Source: an endosymbiont of Galathealinum brachiosum (lineage in GTDB: Bacteria > Pseudomonadota > Gammaproteobacteria > SZUA-229). Taken from it: DNA of 64,000 bases. Below are positions 55,411 through 64,000 of this stretch, piece after piece. Position 1 is the stretch's first letter, and each line of letters begins with the position of its first letter. Made by a program: the position numbers and the translations under genes. The DNA lies in assembly GCA_003349885.1 (NCBI GenBank), contig QFXC01000011.1, positions 798,900-862,899 of the forward strand, in the 5' to 3' direction. The notes under the pieces were generated by a model. The model had not been told where the DNA came from and searched no databases. It worked only from the letters and a program-made list of their open reading frames with translations.

Positions 55411-56415
55411 ATGAAAAAACGTTTCCTAGTAGCTGCAGTAGCAGCAACATTAATTTCACCTTTAGCTGCTCAAGCAGACGCAACCGTTTACGGTAACGTC
55501 CACTTAAGTATTGATAGTGTTGATGATGGATCAGTTGGTGCAGCTGATGGTCTTCAAATGAATAGCCGTACTTCATCTATCGGTGTTAAAGGTAAAGAAG
55601 ATCTTGGCGGTGGTATGACTGCACTGTTTAAAGTTGAATTCCAAGTTGATATCGATGATCGTAATACTGGTGATGCAAAAGCTTCATTAACTGATCGTGA
55701 TCAATGGGTTGGATTAAAAGGCGCTATGGGTACGGTTAAGTTCGGTACTATGTCTTCTAACTACAAGCAAATGGGTGGCAAGGTTGACCCATTATATCGT
55801 ACAGGTGTTGAGGGTCGTGCAAGCGGCATGCAGTCAGCACTTCATGGTGGCGCAGGTATTGGTGGTGGTCGTATGACTGACACTTTACAGTACACATCGC
55901 CTAAGATGGGTGGCGTACAGGTAGTATTCAACACAACTTTCACAGCTGCTGATGGTAACGCTGACGAAACTATTGGTTTAGGTGTGCGTTATAAAACCAA
56001 AACTATCTTAGCTTTCTTTGACTATATCGATATGGACACTGATTTTGTTGCAGGTAATCCTCTAGCTACTACTTCTGGTACAGAGTCGGCTATGAAGATT
56101 GGTGGTACATATAAGATGGACACACTGACATTAGGTCTTCAGCACGAACTAACAGCTGACCTATTAGGTGAAGATACTACTTTCTTCAGTGCTGCATACG
56201 GTCTTAACGATAACGACACTGTTGCATTTACATTTGCAACTGCATCTCAAGATGTAGCAACTGGCAATGATGGTGACGGTTTTTCTATTGCATATGATCA
56301 CAAGATGAGCAAGCGTACTAACACATATGTGGCGTACGGTTCTACAGATATGCTGGGTAGTGCAACTAGCGACAATACTGACGTTATATCTTTAGGTCTT
56401 CGTCACAAGTTCTAA
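55411..56415 (+). CDS. Gram-negative general porin
   Basis: A 334-residue outer-membrane porin. ATG 55411 has CAGGAG before it and starts a textbook signal peptide (MKKRFLVAAVAATLISPLAAQA). Mature start ATVYGNVHLSIDSVDD, then NSRTSSIGVKGKEDLGGGMTALFKVE, DRDQWVGLKGAMGTVKFG (constriction loop region follows) and the terminal strand VISLGLRHKF ending in Phe. Sixteen-strand trimeric porin by family. Strong promoter and terminator point to high expression; several codons are of the highly expressed type. Confidence 0.93.
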   Translation: MKKRFLVAAVAATLISPLAAQADATVYGNVHLSIDSVDDGSVGAADGLQMNSRTSSIGVKGKEDLGGGMTALFKVEFQVDIDDRNTGDAKASLTDRDQWVGLKGAMGTVKFGTMSSNYKQMGGKVDPLYRTGVEGRASGMQSALHGGAGIGGGRMTDTLQYTSPKMGGVQVVFNTTFTAADGNADETIGLGVRYKTKTILAFFDYIDMDTDFVAGNPLATTSGTESAMKIGGTYKMDTLTLGLQHELTADLLGEDTTFFSAAYGLNDNDTVAFTFATASQDVATGNDGDGFSIAYDHKMSKRTNTYVAYGSTDMLGSATSDNTDVISLGLRHKF

Positions 56416-56440
56416 ATCGATTTCGATTTTAACTTATGTA

Positions 56441-56469
56441 AAAAAACAGGGCTTCGGCCCTGTTTTTTT
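56441..56469 (+). terminator. porin terminator
   Basis: ACAGGGC, TTCG tetraloop, GCCCTGT, flanked by A-run and T-run: a very stable intrinsic terminator 30 bases after the porin stop. Confidence 0.93.
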
Positions 56470-56557
56470 ATGCCTACAAAAATGACCTACGACTATCTTT
56501 TGATCTTTTATGCTAAAATCTCCAGCCATTAAATAAACTACTGGCAGTTCTCCCAGA

Positions 56558-59500
56558 ATGAGTTCAAACACTCGAATTCGCGAAATACCCTATAACTACA
56601 CTTCTTTCTCTGATCGTGAAATTATTATTCGTTTTCTCGGCGAGCCAATCTGGCAGTTGATAAATGAATTACGTGGTGAGCGTCAAACCGGGCACTCTGC
56701 GCGTATGTTATTTGAAGTGCTGGGTGACATGTGGGTGGTTCAGCGCAATCCGTTTCTGCAGGATGACCTGCTTGAAAATAACAGACGCCGAAAGCAGCTT
56801 ATATCAGCTTTAAATCACCGAATTGAACAAATTGAACAGCGTGCTAATGGAAATCAGAAAGCTATTGAGTTGGCAGCAGCAGCTCGTGGTGCGGTAAATA
56901 CCTTCTCTGACTGGTTTGAAACACAAAATGCACTGCGCACCAGAGCGCTCAGGTCTTTAGCAAAAACCACCAGCAAAGATAATATTGATTTTAGCGGTAT
57001 GGCCAGGGTGAGTCACGTTACAGATGCGACTGACTGGCGGGTAGAGTTTCCATTTGTTGTGTTAACGCCAGATACAGAAGAAGAAGTGCCACAGTTAGTG
57101 AAACGTTGTATCAAGCTTGGCCTGACATTAATCGCCAGGGGTGGCGGTACGGGTTATACCGGTGGTGCAGTGCCGCTTTATCAGAATACAGCCATTATCA
57201 ATACAGAGAAATTACAGGCCATCGGTGCGCTAGAGCATAAGCAGATACCGGGTGTTGAAAAACTGGTGCCCGTTGTAAGAACAGAGGCGGGTGTGGTTAC
57301 TCGCAGGGTCTCTGATGTCGCCGAGCTTCATGGTCATGTCTTTGCAGTGGACCCAACTTCTCAGGATGCATCGACTGTTGGCGGTAATATCGCTATGAAT
57401 GCAGGCGGTAAAAAAGCCGTTATGTGGGGTACGACACTGGATAACCTGGTTTCATGGAGAATGGTGACGGCGGATGGTAACTGGTTAGATGTTGATCGTA
57501 TTAATCATAACCTTGGAAAAATACATCAGCAGGAAGAAGTGCGGTTCAGGTTAAGTCATTTTGATTCCCTTACCCAAAAATTAATTGGTGAGCCTCAAGT
57601 GCTGGAGTTTAAAGGCGCATCATTACGAAAAGAAGGTTTGGGTAAAGATGTGACCGATAAGTTTTTAGGCGGTCTACCCGGCGTTCAGAAAGAAGGTTGT
57701 GATGGCATTATAACGTCGGCACATTTTCTTTTGCACACTATGCCTCAACAGGCACGTACCGTCGCTCTTGAATTTTATGGTCAGGACTTGCAAAAATCTG
57801 TTCCGGCCATCGTCGAGATAAAAGATTATCTGGATAATAATCCCCATGTTTTGCTTTCAGGTCTTGAGCATTTAGATGATCGATATGTGCGTGCGGTTAA
57901 CTATAGCCCGAAAGCCAGTCGCGGATGTTTGCCAAAAATGTTACTGGTAGCGGATATTGTTGGTGAAGATGAATCAGCAGTCAGTGAAGCGGCTTCGCAG
58001 GTTGTGCGTTTGGCGAATGCACGAGATGCGGAAGGTTTTATTGCGGTCAGTGCAGAGGCCAGGAAAAGTTTCTGGTCAGAGCGTAGTCGCACAGCAGCGA
58101 TTGCGGCACATACTAATGCATTTAAAATTAATGAAGATGTCGTTATTCCGTTAGATCGACTGGCTGATTACACGCTAGGTATTGAAACGATGAATGTGTT
58201 TCAGTCGATGAATAATAAGTTGGCGATGCTTGATGCGTTAACCGATTATATAAATAAGGAACAAACGCTACTGGATGAGTCTGATGCTGAGTCGTCACAA
58301 TATTTAATCCCACGTTTTTCTGATGCAGTGAAAATTATTGAGCAGGCTCGTTTACGTTGGAATACTTTATTAAATAATTTCAAAAATAATATACATGATT
58401 TTAAAGAGTATTTGCTGGAAGAAGAAATAAATTCTGCTGCATATAATGACGGGTTGAGTGTAATACAGTCGGTGTTAAATGCAGATGTTAGAATATCATT
58501 TAAAAAAGAAGTTGAAGAGCCTTTAAAGAAATTATTTAGTGGGCATGAACTAAATCATATACACCTGAAATTTGAAGAAATACACAAACAAATTTTATCC
58601 AGTAGAATTTTCGTCGCTCTGCATATGCATGCGGGTGATGGTAATGTTCATACTAATATTCCAGTTAACTCTAACGACTACAATATGATGCAGGAAGCAG
58701 AGCATGTGGTTGACCAGATTATGGAGCTTGCCGCGTCACTAAATGGTGTTATTTCCGGTGAGCATGGAATTGGTTTGACCAAGATGCAATATCTTGAAGG
58801 CTCAATCATTGATGCGTTTGCAGATTATAAAAAGAAAGTTGATCCGGAAGATTATTTTAATAAAGGGAAGCTGCAAAGAGAAACCGGCGGTTTAGAATCG
58901 GCTTACACGCCATCATTAAGATTGCTGAAGCAAGAAGCGTTAATACTTGAAGAAAGTGAATTAGGTGAATTGAATGATGCAATTGCGCATTGTTTACGCT
59001 GTGGTAAATGCAAACCGGAATGCTCTACTCATGTGCCGGCAGCCAATTTATTATATTCACCAAGAAATAAAATTTTAGCCAGTGGTTTAATTACCGAAGC
59101 ATTTTTATATGAAGAGCAAACTCGTCGAGGTGTATCAATCAGACACTTTGATGAAATGAATGATATTGCTGATCACTGTACGATTTGTCATCGTTGTTTA
59201 AATCCTTGCCCGGTTAATATTGATTTTGGTGATGTGACAATAAAAATGCGTCATATCCTTAAAAAACAGGGTAAACGTAGGGAAAATATAGGCACAAAAA
59301 TGTCGATGGCATTTTTGAATGTGACTTCGCCGGGTAAAGTAAAAGCCATGCGTGCGGGGTTAATTCAGGCTGGATATCTTGGTCAACGTTTAATGCATAG
59401 TTCGTTAAAATTAATCCCGGGTGCATTGCCTAAAGCCGACCGGCCTAAATCAACAACAGGTAAACCGGTTATAAAAGAAGAAGTAATTCAGTTCTTTAGT

Positions 59501-60403
59501 AAACCAATGCCAGCGGGAGTACCTACGGGTACGATGCGTTCAGTGCTGGGAATAGAGGATGATAAAACCATTCCGATATTGCGAGATCCGAACAGAACTG
59601 ATGTTAATAGTGAAGCGGTATTTTATTTTCCCGGTTGTGGTTCTGAGCGCCTGTTTAGTCAAATTGGTGTGGCAACGTTAGCCTGGTTGTATGAGCTTGG
59701 GATTCAAACTGTTTTACCGCCCGGCTATTTGTGTTGTGGTTATCCGCAGACATCTTCAGGTGATATCGAAAAAGGAAAACAGATAACGACCAGTAATCGT
59801 GTGTTGTTTCATCGCATGGCAAATACGTTAAATTATCTGGATATTAAAACAGTTGTTGTTTCCTGCGGTACCTGTATAGATCAGTTGCTGAAATATCAGT
59901 TCGAACAAATTTTTCCTGGATGTCGTTTAATAGATATTCATGAATACCTGATGGAGAAAGGTGTAACAATGGATGGTGTGGGGGGAACAAAATATTTATA
60001 TCATGAGCCCTGTCATACGCCAATGAAGCAACACAATGGTACAGATGTAGCAACGGCATTAATGGGTAAAGAAGTGAAGTTATCAGATCGCTGCTGTGGT
60101 GAATCTGGAACTTTTGCAATTTCACGCCCTGATATTTCTGCACAGGTAAAGTATCGTAAGCTTGAAGAATTGAAGTTAGATATTAAAAGCTTAAGTGGTC
60201 ATGAAAAAGCATTAAATAATAATGTAAAAATGCTTACATCGTGCCCGGCATGCCAGCAAGGTTTAGAGCGTTATCGTGAAGATACTAATATGGATGTAGC
60301 TTATATTTTAGTTGAGCTTGCAAAATTTAAGCTCGGTGAAAACTGGCAGAAATCTTATTATGAAAAAGTTAAACAAGGTGGGGTTGAGCGAGTTCTGCTT
60401 TAG
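56558..60403 (+). CDS. DUF3683 FAD-linked oxidoreductase with Fe-S and CCG domains (D-lactate dehydrogenase-like)
   Basis: A 1281-residue fusion protein. Residues 1-115 are the DUF3683 domain ([21 protein letters not shown]). The FAD-binding PCMH domain (about 165-410) has [36 protein letters not shown]. The FAD-oxidase C domain (about 420-790) has [16 protein letters not shown] and [17 protein letters not shown]. Two 4Fe-4S sites follow ([14 protein letters not shown] near 812, [14 protein letters not shown] near 877), then CCG domains with [10 protein letters not shown] and CCGESGTFA. One chain thus combines GlcD- and GlcF-like parts. Probably oxidises a 2-hydroxy acid (D-lactate or similar) and passes electrons to quinone. 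Confidence 0.9.
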   Translation: MSSNTRIREIPYNYTSFSDREIIIRFLGEPIWQLINELRGERQTGHSARMLFEVLGDMWVVQRNPFLQDDLLENNRRRKQLISALNHRIEQIEQRANGNQKAIELAAAARGAVNTFSDWFETQNALRTRALRSLAKTTSKDNIDFSGMARVSHVTDATDWRVEFPFVVLTPDTEEEVPQLVKRCIKLGLTLIARGGGTGYTGGAVPLYQNTAIINTEKLQAIGALEHKQIPGVEKLVPVVRTEAGVVTRRVSDVAELHGHVFAVDPTSQDASTVGGNIAMNAGGKKAVMWGTTLDNLVSWRMVTADGNWLDVDRINHNLGKIHQQEEVRFRLSHFDSLTQKLIGEPQVLEFKGASLRKEGLGKDVTDKFLGGLPGVQKEGCDGIITSAHFLLHTMPQQARTVALEFYGQDLQKSVPAIVEIKDYLDNNPHVLLSGLEHLDDRYVRAVNYSPKASRGCLPKMLLVADIVGEDESAVSEAASQVVRLANARDAEGFIAVSAEARKSFWSERSRTAAIAAHTNAFKINEDVVIPLDRLADYTLGIETMNVFQSMNNKLAMLDALTDYINKEQTLLDESDAESSQYLIPRFSDAVKIIEQARLRWNTLLNNFKNNIHDFKEYLLEEEINSAAYNDGLSVIQSVLNADVRISFKKEVEEPLKKLFSGHELNHIHLKFEEIHKQILSSRIFVALHMHAGDGNVHTNIPVNSNDYNMMQEAEHVVDQIMELAASLNGVISGEHGIGLTKMQYLEGSIIDAFADYKKKVDPEDYFNKGKLQRETGGLESAYTPSLRLLKQEALILEESELGELNDAIAHCLRCGKCKPECSTHVPAANLLYSPRNKILASGLITEAFLYEEQTRRGVSIRHFDEMNDIADHCTICHRCLNPCPVNIDFGDVTIKMRHILKKQGKRRENIGTKMSMAFLNVTSPGKVKAMRAGLIQAGYLGQRLMHSSLKLIPGALPKADRPKSTTGKPVIKEEVIQFFSKPMPAGVPTGTMRSVLGIEDDKTIPILRDPNRTDVNSEAVFYFPGCGSERLFSQIGVATLAWLYELGIQTVLPPGYLCCGYPQTSSGDIEKGKQITTSNRVLFHRMANTLNYLDIKTVVVSCGTCIDQLLKYQFEQIFPGCRLIDIHEYLMEKGVTMDGVGGTKYLYHEPCHTPMKQHNGTDVATALMGKEVKLSDRCCGESGTFAISRPDISAQVKYRKLEELKLDIKSLSGHEKALNNNVKMLTSCPACQQGLERYREDTNMDVAYILVELAKFKLGENWQKSYYEKVKQGGVERVLL

Positions 60404-60442
60404 GTTTTGAGCTGGTATTGTTTGACGTTTGTTTGGTTCAGT

Positions 60443-60591
60443 CTCCACCGGGGAAAGAGCATCTTTCCCGCTCTGTCCCCTGTTGTGATGCCATCAAGAG
60501 TTTTACGGGGTCGACTCACTACACTGTCAGCGCTTAGCGGTATGGGTTAAGGGGACAGGGCGCAAAAAAACGCGACCTTTCCCCGATGGAG
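60443..60591. repeat. 149-bp palindromic element, GGGGAAAG family, copy 2
   Basis: Left arm 60443-60481 (CTCCACCGGGGAAAG ... CTGTCCCCT) and right arm 60550-60591 (AGGGGACAGG ... CTTTCCCCGATGGAG) are inverted repeats of about 40 bases around a 68-base core. The right end repeats the 48.55-kb copy over about 36 bases. It fills most of the gap between the FAD oxidoreductase and rpiA stops. MITE-like in shape, though no target duplication is evident. Confidence 0.75.
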
Positions 60592-60618
60592 ATGTGCCAT
60601 AGCTTGATAACTAAAAAA

Positions 60619-61281
60619 CTATTTAGGCATTACTGTCTTTGCACCATCAGGTGTTCCTAAGATAAGAACATCAGCGCCCTTTCTAGCAAACAAACCACAG
60701 GTTACAACGCCTGCCCAGCTATTGATTTCATCTTCCATTTTAATGGGTTCCATAATGTCCATATCATGAACATCTAAAATTACATTGCCGTTATCAGTAA
60801 TGAAATCTTCACGCCATACAGGGCGGCCACCTAGTGCAACCAGTTTGCGGGCAATGTAACTTCTTGCCATAGGGATTACTTCCACGGGAAGTGGAAATTT
60901 GCCCATTACATCAACCAGCTTGCTTTCGTCAGCAATGCAGACAAATTTCTTACTTGCACCGGCAATAATTTTTTCACGTGTTAGGGCTCCGCCGCCGCCT
61001 TTAATTAAAGACAGGCCGTGATTGGATTCATCTGCGCCATCAACATAAACTGGAATGTAGTCAACGCTGTTTAAATCAAATACCTGAATGCCGCGTTCTT
61101 CCATTAATTTAGTTGAAGCTTCTGAGCTGGATACAGCGCCTTTGATTTTGCCTTTTACTTCTGCAAGGCAATCTATAAAATGATTTACAGTTGAACCTGT
61201 GCCAACACCAATTATTTCATCTTCTATTACATATTCCATGGCTGCTTCTGCAGCTTTACGTTTCATTTCATCTTGTGTCAT
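60619..61281 (-). CDS. rpiA: ribose-5-phosphate isomerase A
   Basis: A 220-residue enzyme interconverting ribose 5-phosphate and ribulose 5-phosphate: [14 protein letters not shown] (phosphate loop), [36 protein letters not shown] (catalytic Asp/Lys/Glu) and VPVEVIP-like region. Normal length. Divergent from ilvA, an arrangement seen in Pseudomonas and E. coli relatives. Confidence 0.97.
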   Translation of the reverse strand: MTQDEMKRKAAEAAMEYVIEDEIIGVGTGSTVNHFIDCLAEVKGKIKGAVSSSEASTKLMEERGIQVFDLNSVDYIPVYVDGADESNHGLSLIKGGGGALTREKIIAGASKKFVCIADESKLVDVMGKFPLPVEVIPMARSYIARKLVALGGRPVWREDFITDNGNVILDVHDMDIMEPIKMEDEINSWAGVVTCGLFARKGADVLILGTPDGAKTVMPK

Positions 61282-61436
61282 CTTGTTTATCCTGTTGTAT
61301 GTCTTTCTAATTCAATTCTTTTAGACCGTGTATCGATGTGTTTTCTTTATATATCTGGCCTGGCATTTCTTTTCAGGCCCGGTCATAGTATTCTTTCTGT
61401 TTAATCTAAAATGTGAATTCTAACCCTTTAAGCCCC

Positions 61437-62963
61437 ATGACTCAAAAATACATTGAAAAAATTCTAACTGCCCGTGTTTATGATGTGGCAATTGAATCGC
61501 CATTAGAAAGAGCCAGGCGCCTAAGTATGCGCCTTGATAACCAGATTTTGCTTAAAAGAGAGGATTTACAGCCTGTATTCTCTTTTAAGTTGCGTGGTGC
61601 TTATAACAAGCTTTATCAGCTAAGTCGAACAACAAAGCTTAAAGGTGTAGTGGCTGCATCTGCGGGTAATCATGCTCAGGGTCTGGCGTTATCGGCAAAC
61701 AAATTGGGTGTAAAAGCGACTATTGTCATGCCGAAGACAACGCCGAAAATTAAAGTTGATTCGGTTCGTTCGTATGGTGCAAAAGCCGTGTTAGTGGGTG
61801 ATACCTATGATGACGCATCGCTTTATGCTCATGAGCTAGCTGAAAAAGAAGGTTTAGCGTATATCCATCCATATGATGACCCTGATGTTATTGCGGGTCA
61901 GGGTACCGTTGCAGCAGAGATACTGCGTCAGTATACGGATGATATAGACGCTATATTTATACCTGTTGGTGGAGGCGGTCTAATTGCGGGTATGGGAGCG
62001 TTTATTAAATATCTGCGCCCGGAAGTAAAAGTTATTGCAGTAGAACCAACTGATGCGGCCTGTCTGGCTGCTGCGATGGAGAAAAAACGTCGTGTTGTCT
62101 TAAATCAGGTTGGTTTGTTTGCTGATGGTGTCGCGGTTAAACAAATTGGTCGTGAGACCTGGCGAATTGCCCGGCAGGTGGTAGATGAGGTTATTACTGT
62201 TAATACAGATGAAATTTGTGCCGCAATAAAAGATATTTTTGATGATACTCGCTCGATTATGGAGCCAGCAGGAGCGCTAGCAGTCGCGGGTATTAAAAAA
62301 TATGTAGAGAATAACAAGGTTCGCAATCAGACGCTTGTAGCTGTGAATAGTGGCGCGAATATGAACTTTGATCGCTTGCGTCATGTTTCAGAGCGAGCTG
62401 AATTAGGTGAGCATCGTGAAGGTTTAATCGGTGTAACCATTCCCGAAGCGCCTGGTAGTTTTTTGCGCTTTTGCCGGTTAATAGGTAAAAAAGGCATTAC
62501 TGAATTTAATTACCGTTATTCAGATAGTCAAAATGCCCATGTGTTTGCGGGTATTCAGTTGGCTGATGGTCTGCCAGAACTTGAAGTGCTGGTTACTAAA
62601 TTAAGAGACAAGTCTTATCCTGTGCTTTGCATGAGTGATAATGAAATGGCTAAATTACATGTTCGTCATATGGTCGGTGGGCACGCTAATAAAATTGAAA
62701 ACGAAGTGTTGTATCGTTTTGAGTTTCCAGAGCGTCCAGGTGCTTTACTGGAGTTTCTTGCGCATATAGGTAAGCGGTGGAATATTAGCCTGTTTCATTA
62801 TCGAAATCATGGCGCGGCGTTTGGTCGTGTGTTGGTGGGGTTACAAGTGCCATTTGATGAGCGTAAAGACGTTAAAGTTTTTCTGGATGATCTGGGTTAT
62901 AACTGGTGGGATGAAAGTGATAATGAGGCTTACCGGATGTTTCTCGGGCCTGCTGAGGATTAG
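61437..62963 (+). CDS. ilvA: threonine ammonia-lyase, biosynthetic
   Basis: A 508-residue PLP enzyme converting threonine to 2-oxobutanoate for isoleucine. ATG 61437 (MTQKYIEKILTARVYDVA) is the family start; GTG 61413 is an alternative. PLP lysine in PVFSFKLRGAYNK, phosphate loop VPVGGGGLIAGM, then two C-terminal ACT-like regulatory domains (about 325-505, each starting with a PGS/PGA motif: IPEAPGSFLRF and FPERPGALLEF) that bind isoleucine and valine. The intergenic gap has a GGCCTG/CAGGCC stem (61357-61379) and no recognisable Ile leader peptide. Confidence 0.96.
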   Translation: MTQKYIEKILTARVYDVAIESPLERARRLSMRLDNQILLKREDLQPVFSFKLRGAYNKLYQLSRTTKLKGVVAASAGNHAQGLALSANKLGVKATIVMPKTTPKIKVDSVRSYGAKAVLVGDTYDDASLYAHELAEKEGLAYIHPYDDPDVIAGQGTVAAEILRQYTDDIDAIFIPVGGGGLIAGMGAFIKYLRPEVKVIAVEPTDAACLAAAMEKKRRVVLNQVGLFADGVAVKQIGRETWRIARQVVDEVITVNTDEICAAIKDIFDDTRSIMEPAGALAVAGIKKYVENNKVRNQTLVAVNSGANMNFDRLRHVSERAELGEHREGLIGVTIPEAPGSFLRFCRLIGKKGITEFNYRYSDSQNAHVFAGIQLADGLPELEVLVTKLRDKSYPVLCMSDNEMAKLHVRHMVGGHANKIENEVLYRFEFPERPGALLEFLAHIGKRWNISLFHYRNHGAAFGRVLVGLQVPFDERKDVKVFLDDLGYNWWDESDNEAYRMFLGPAED

Positions 62964-63167
62964 GGCTGCAATATATACAAAATCATTCGTAGGAGTTAGC
63001 CATATCTATAACATGGGCTGACGATATTTTCTGCGATACGATGCAAAGTGAATTGTAAGTTTTATTATTCGTTACACTCCGACTTCTGATGAAGTTTTTG
63101 CGGATGACAATACTCACTGTTTTACTTTGACGTGTGATTAGAAAGAAATAAAACGTACCCTGGTATT

Positions 63168-64000
63168 TTAATAAATTGACTTACCGCCTTTAGGAAATTG
63201 TCTAAATTTCTTATACGTCCATTGATATTGATGAGGGTTTTCTCTTATTAGTTTTTCTACATCCCGGTTCATCTGTGCTGCTGCCTGTTCCAGATCGAGA
63301 GTACTCAAATCTGTACTTGATTCACGAAAGACCATTTTAAATCCACTGCTATCTTCAAGGCGTTGTGCGTAAGTATATATAACAGCAGCGTTGGTCTTTT
63401 TTGCCAGTTTTGCTAGTAAAGTCATTGTGTAACAGGGAATATTAAAAAATGGAATAAATAAGCCATTATCATCCGGTGCCTGATCCGGTAGCATGCCAAC
63501 GAGTTTTGCCTGTTTCAGAGTTTTGCTCATGGCTCGAATGCCGCTGATGTCGGTTGCAATTAAATTAGCGCCAGTGCGTTGTCTGGCATGTCTGATGAAA
63601 CTGTCTATTTTTGGGTCCTGTTGAGGAGAATACATTGACGTCATCGGGTAATGTTTTGCGAGATATAATCCAGCCAATTCCCAGGAACCGTAATGGGGGG
63701 AGGCTATAATAACGCCTCTACCCTGTTCTCGCGCCTGTCGGATTAAAAACTCATTTTCACTGCCTTTTACCATATTTAATGTTTTTTCAGCATCCTGGTG
63801 CCACAATTTTCCTGATTCCAGAATCACCTTTCCTGTTTCATTGAGGATTTTTCTAACCAGCATAGTTTGTTGTTGTGTATTTAGTTCAGGAAAGCAATGT
63901 TGAATGTTTTTCTCAGTAATTCGGCGTATTCTGCTATTCGTAAGCCAGGTGAGTTTGCCGACGACTCTTCCTAGCAGGTGAATGAGCTTTAAAGGCAGTA
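63168..64000 (-). CDS. LpxL/HtrB-type lipid A acyltransferase (5' end outside window)
   Basis: The frame is open from the stop at 63168 to the window end, beyond the internal ATG 63863; upstream codons read LIHLLGRVVGKLTWLTNSR and RITEKNIQHCFPEL, the usual start of this family, so the gene runs off the window. Catalytic motif SPHYGSWELAG (HX4E), then MYSPQQDPKIDSFI, LPDQAPDDNGLFIPFF and YQWTYKKFRQFPKG. It adds a late acyl chain to lipid A at the inner membrane; which of LpxL, LpxM or LpxP it is cannot be decided. Confidence 0.9.
   Translation of the reverse strand, partial: LPLKLIHLLGRVVGKLTWLTNSRIRRITEKNIQHCFPELNTQQQTMLVRKILNETGKVILESGKLWHQDAEKTLNMVKGSENEFLIRQAREQGRGVIIASPHYGSWELAGLYLAKHYPMTSMYSPQQDPKIDSFIRHARQRTGANLIATDISGIRAMSKTLKQAKLVGMLPDQAPDDNGLFIPFFNIPCYTMTLLAKLAKKTNAAVIYTYAQRLEDSSGFKMVFRESSTDLSTLDLEQAAAQMNRDVEKLIRENPHQYQWTYKKFRQFPKGGKSIY

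Noticed and set aside
55295-55576. 93-residue minus-strand frame over the porin start
   Set aside because: It lies antisense to the porin promoter and signal peptide; composition (His/Gln/Leu runs) is that of a shadow frame.

Overview
The window looks like chromosomal DNA from a free-living, AT-rich, probably marine gammaproteobacterium. The evidence is Gram-negative envelope machinery (porin, OMPLA, LpxL-type acyltransferase, MreBCD, GspAB), a CRP almost identical in its key motifs to the enterobacterial protein, GatCAB, Coq7 and Hsp33. It also carries a dedicated proteobacterial sortase locus, a system best known from marine Proteobacteria. I see no rRNA, tRNA, CRISPR array, prophage or insertion sequence. 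The genus cannot be fixed from the sequence alone.

Layout. 0-4.3 kb: the tail of a metal-efflux permease, small unknown envelope proteins, a cluster of three perfect DnaA boxes (2262-2398) and a YeeE/YedE sulfur transporter. 4.6-11.4 kb: a complete proteobacterial dedicated sortase system. It consists of the class GN sortase and its VIT/vWA substrate on the minus strand, divergent from the PdsR/PdsS two-component pair and the OmpA-like lipoprotein PdsO. 11.6-17.1 kb: MazG, an unusual MltF-like lytic transglycosylase with two solute-binding domains, and GspA/GspB for secretin assembly. 17.2-25.5 kb: a PilH-like regulator, LemA plus an extended M48 protease, a perfect CRP site followed by a 25-residue membrane peptide, DusA, Pol IV, MscS, a DUF481 protein and phospholipase A. 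25.5-34 kb: a DUF3187 protein and cytochrome c, then rpe-gph-trpE-trpG-trpD-trpC with a candidate Trp leader peptide, and crp divergent from an OsmC-like gene.

34-46.9 kb: a DUF885 peptidase-like protein, TerB, an unknown 65-residue protein, an alpha/beta hydrolase, a persulfide-dioxygenase-like MBL protein, guanine deaminase, a STAS protein, Hsp33, gatC-gatA-gatB, and divergently mreB-mreC-mreD. 47-51.2 kb: the least understood part, with a Ycf46-like AAA ATPase, a divergent unknown protein with a degraded P-loop, a tandem pair of unknown paralogues and a receiver-domain protein. 51.3-64 kb: Coq7, a GlcF-like iron-sulfur protein, a thioredoxin-like ferredoxin, rplM-rpsI, a porin with a long AT-rich leader, a 1281-residue FAD/Fe-S oxidoreductase, rpiA, ilvA and the 3' part of an LpxL-type acyltransferase gene running off the window.

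Intergenic regions are rich in palindromic elements. One family (copies near 48.55 and 60.45 kb) shares a GGGGAAAG arm. A second family with CAGAGG/CTCTGTG arms lies next to guaD and in the gatB-gatA and gatA-gatC gaps, with a possible relative between mreB and mreC. A 14-bp perfect inverted repeat flanks a 90-bp core between pdsS and pdsO. Most genes are conserved housekeeping functions. The best candidates for new biology are the DnaA-box cluster, the CRP-site/micropeptide unit, the paralogue pair with its receiver protein, the AAA pair beside it, and the regulatory side of the sortase locus.
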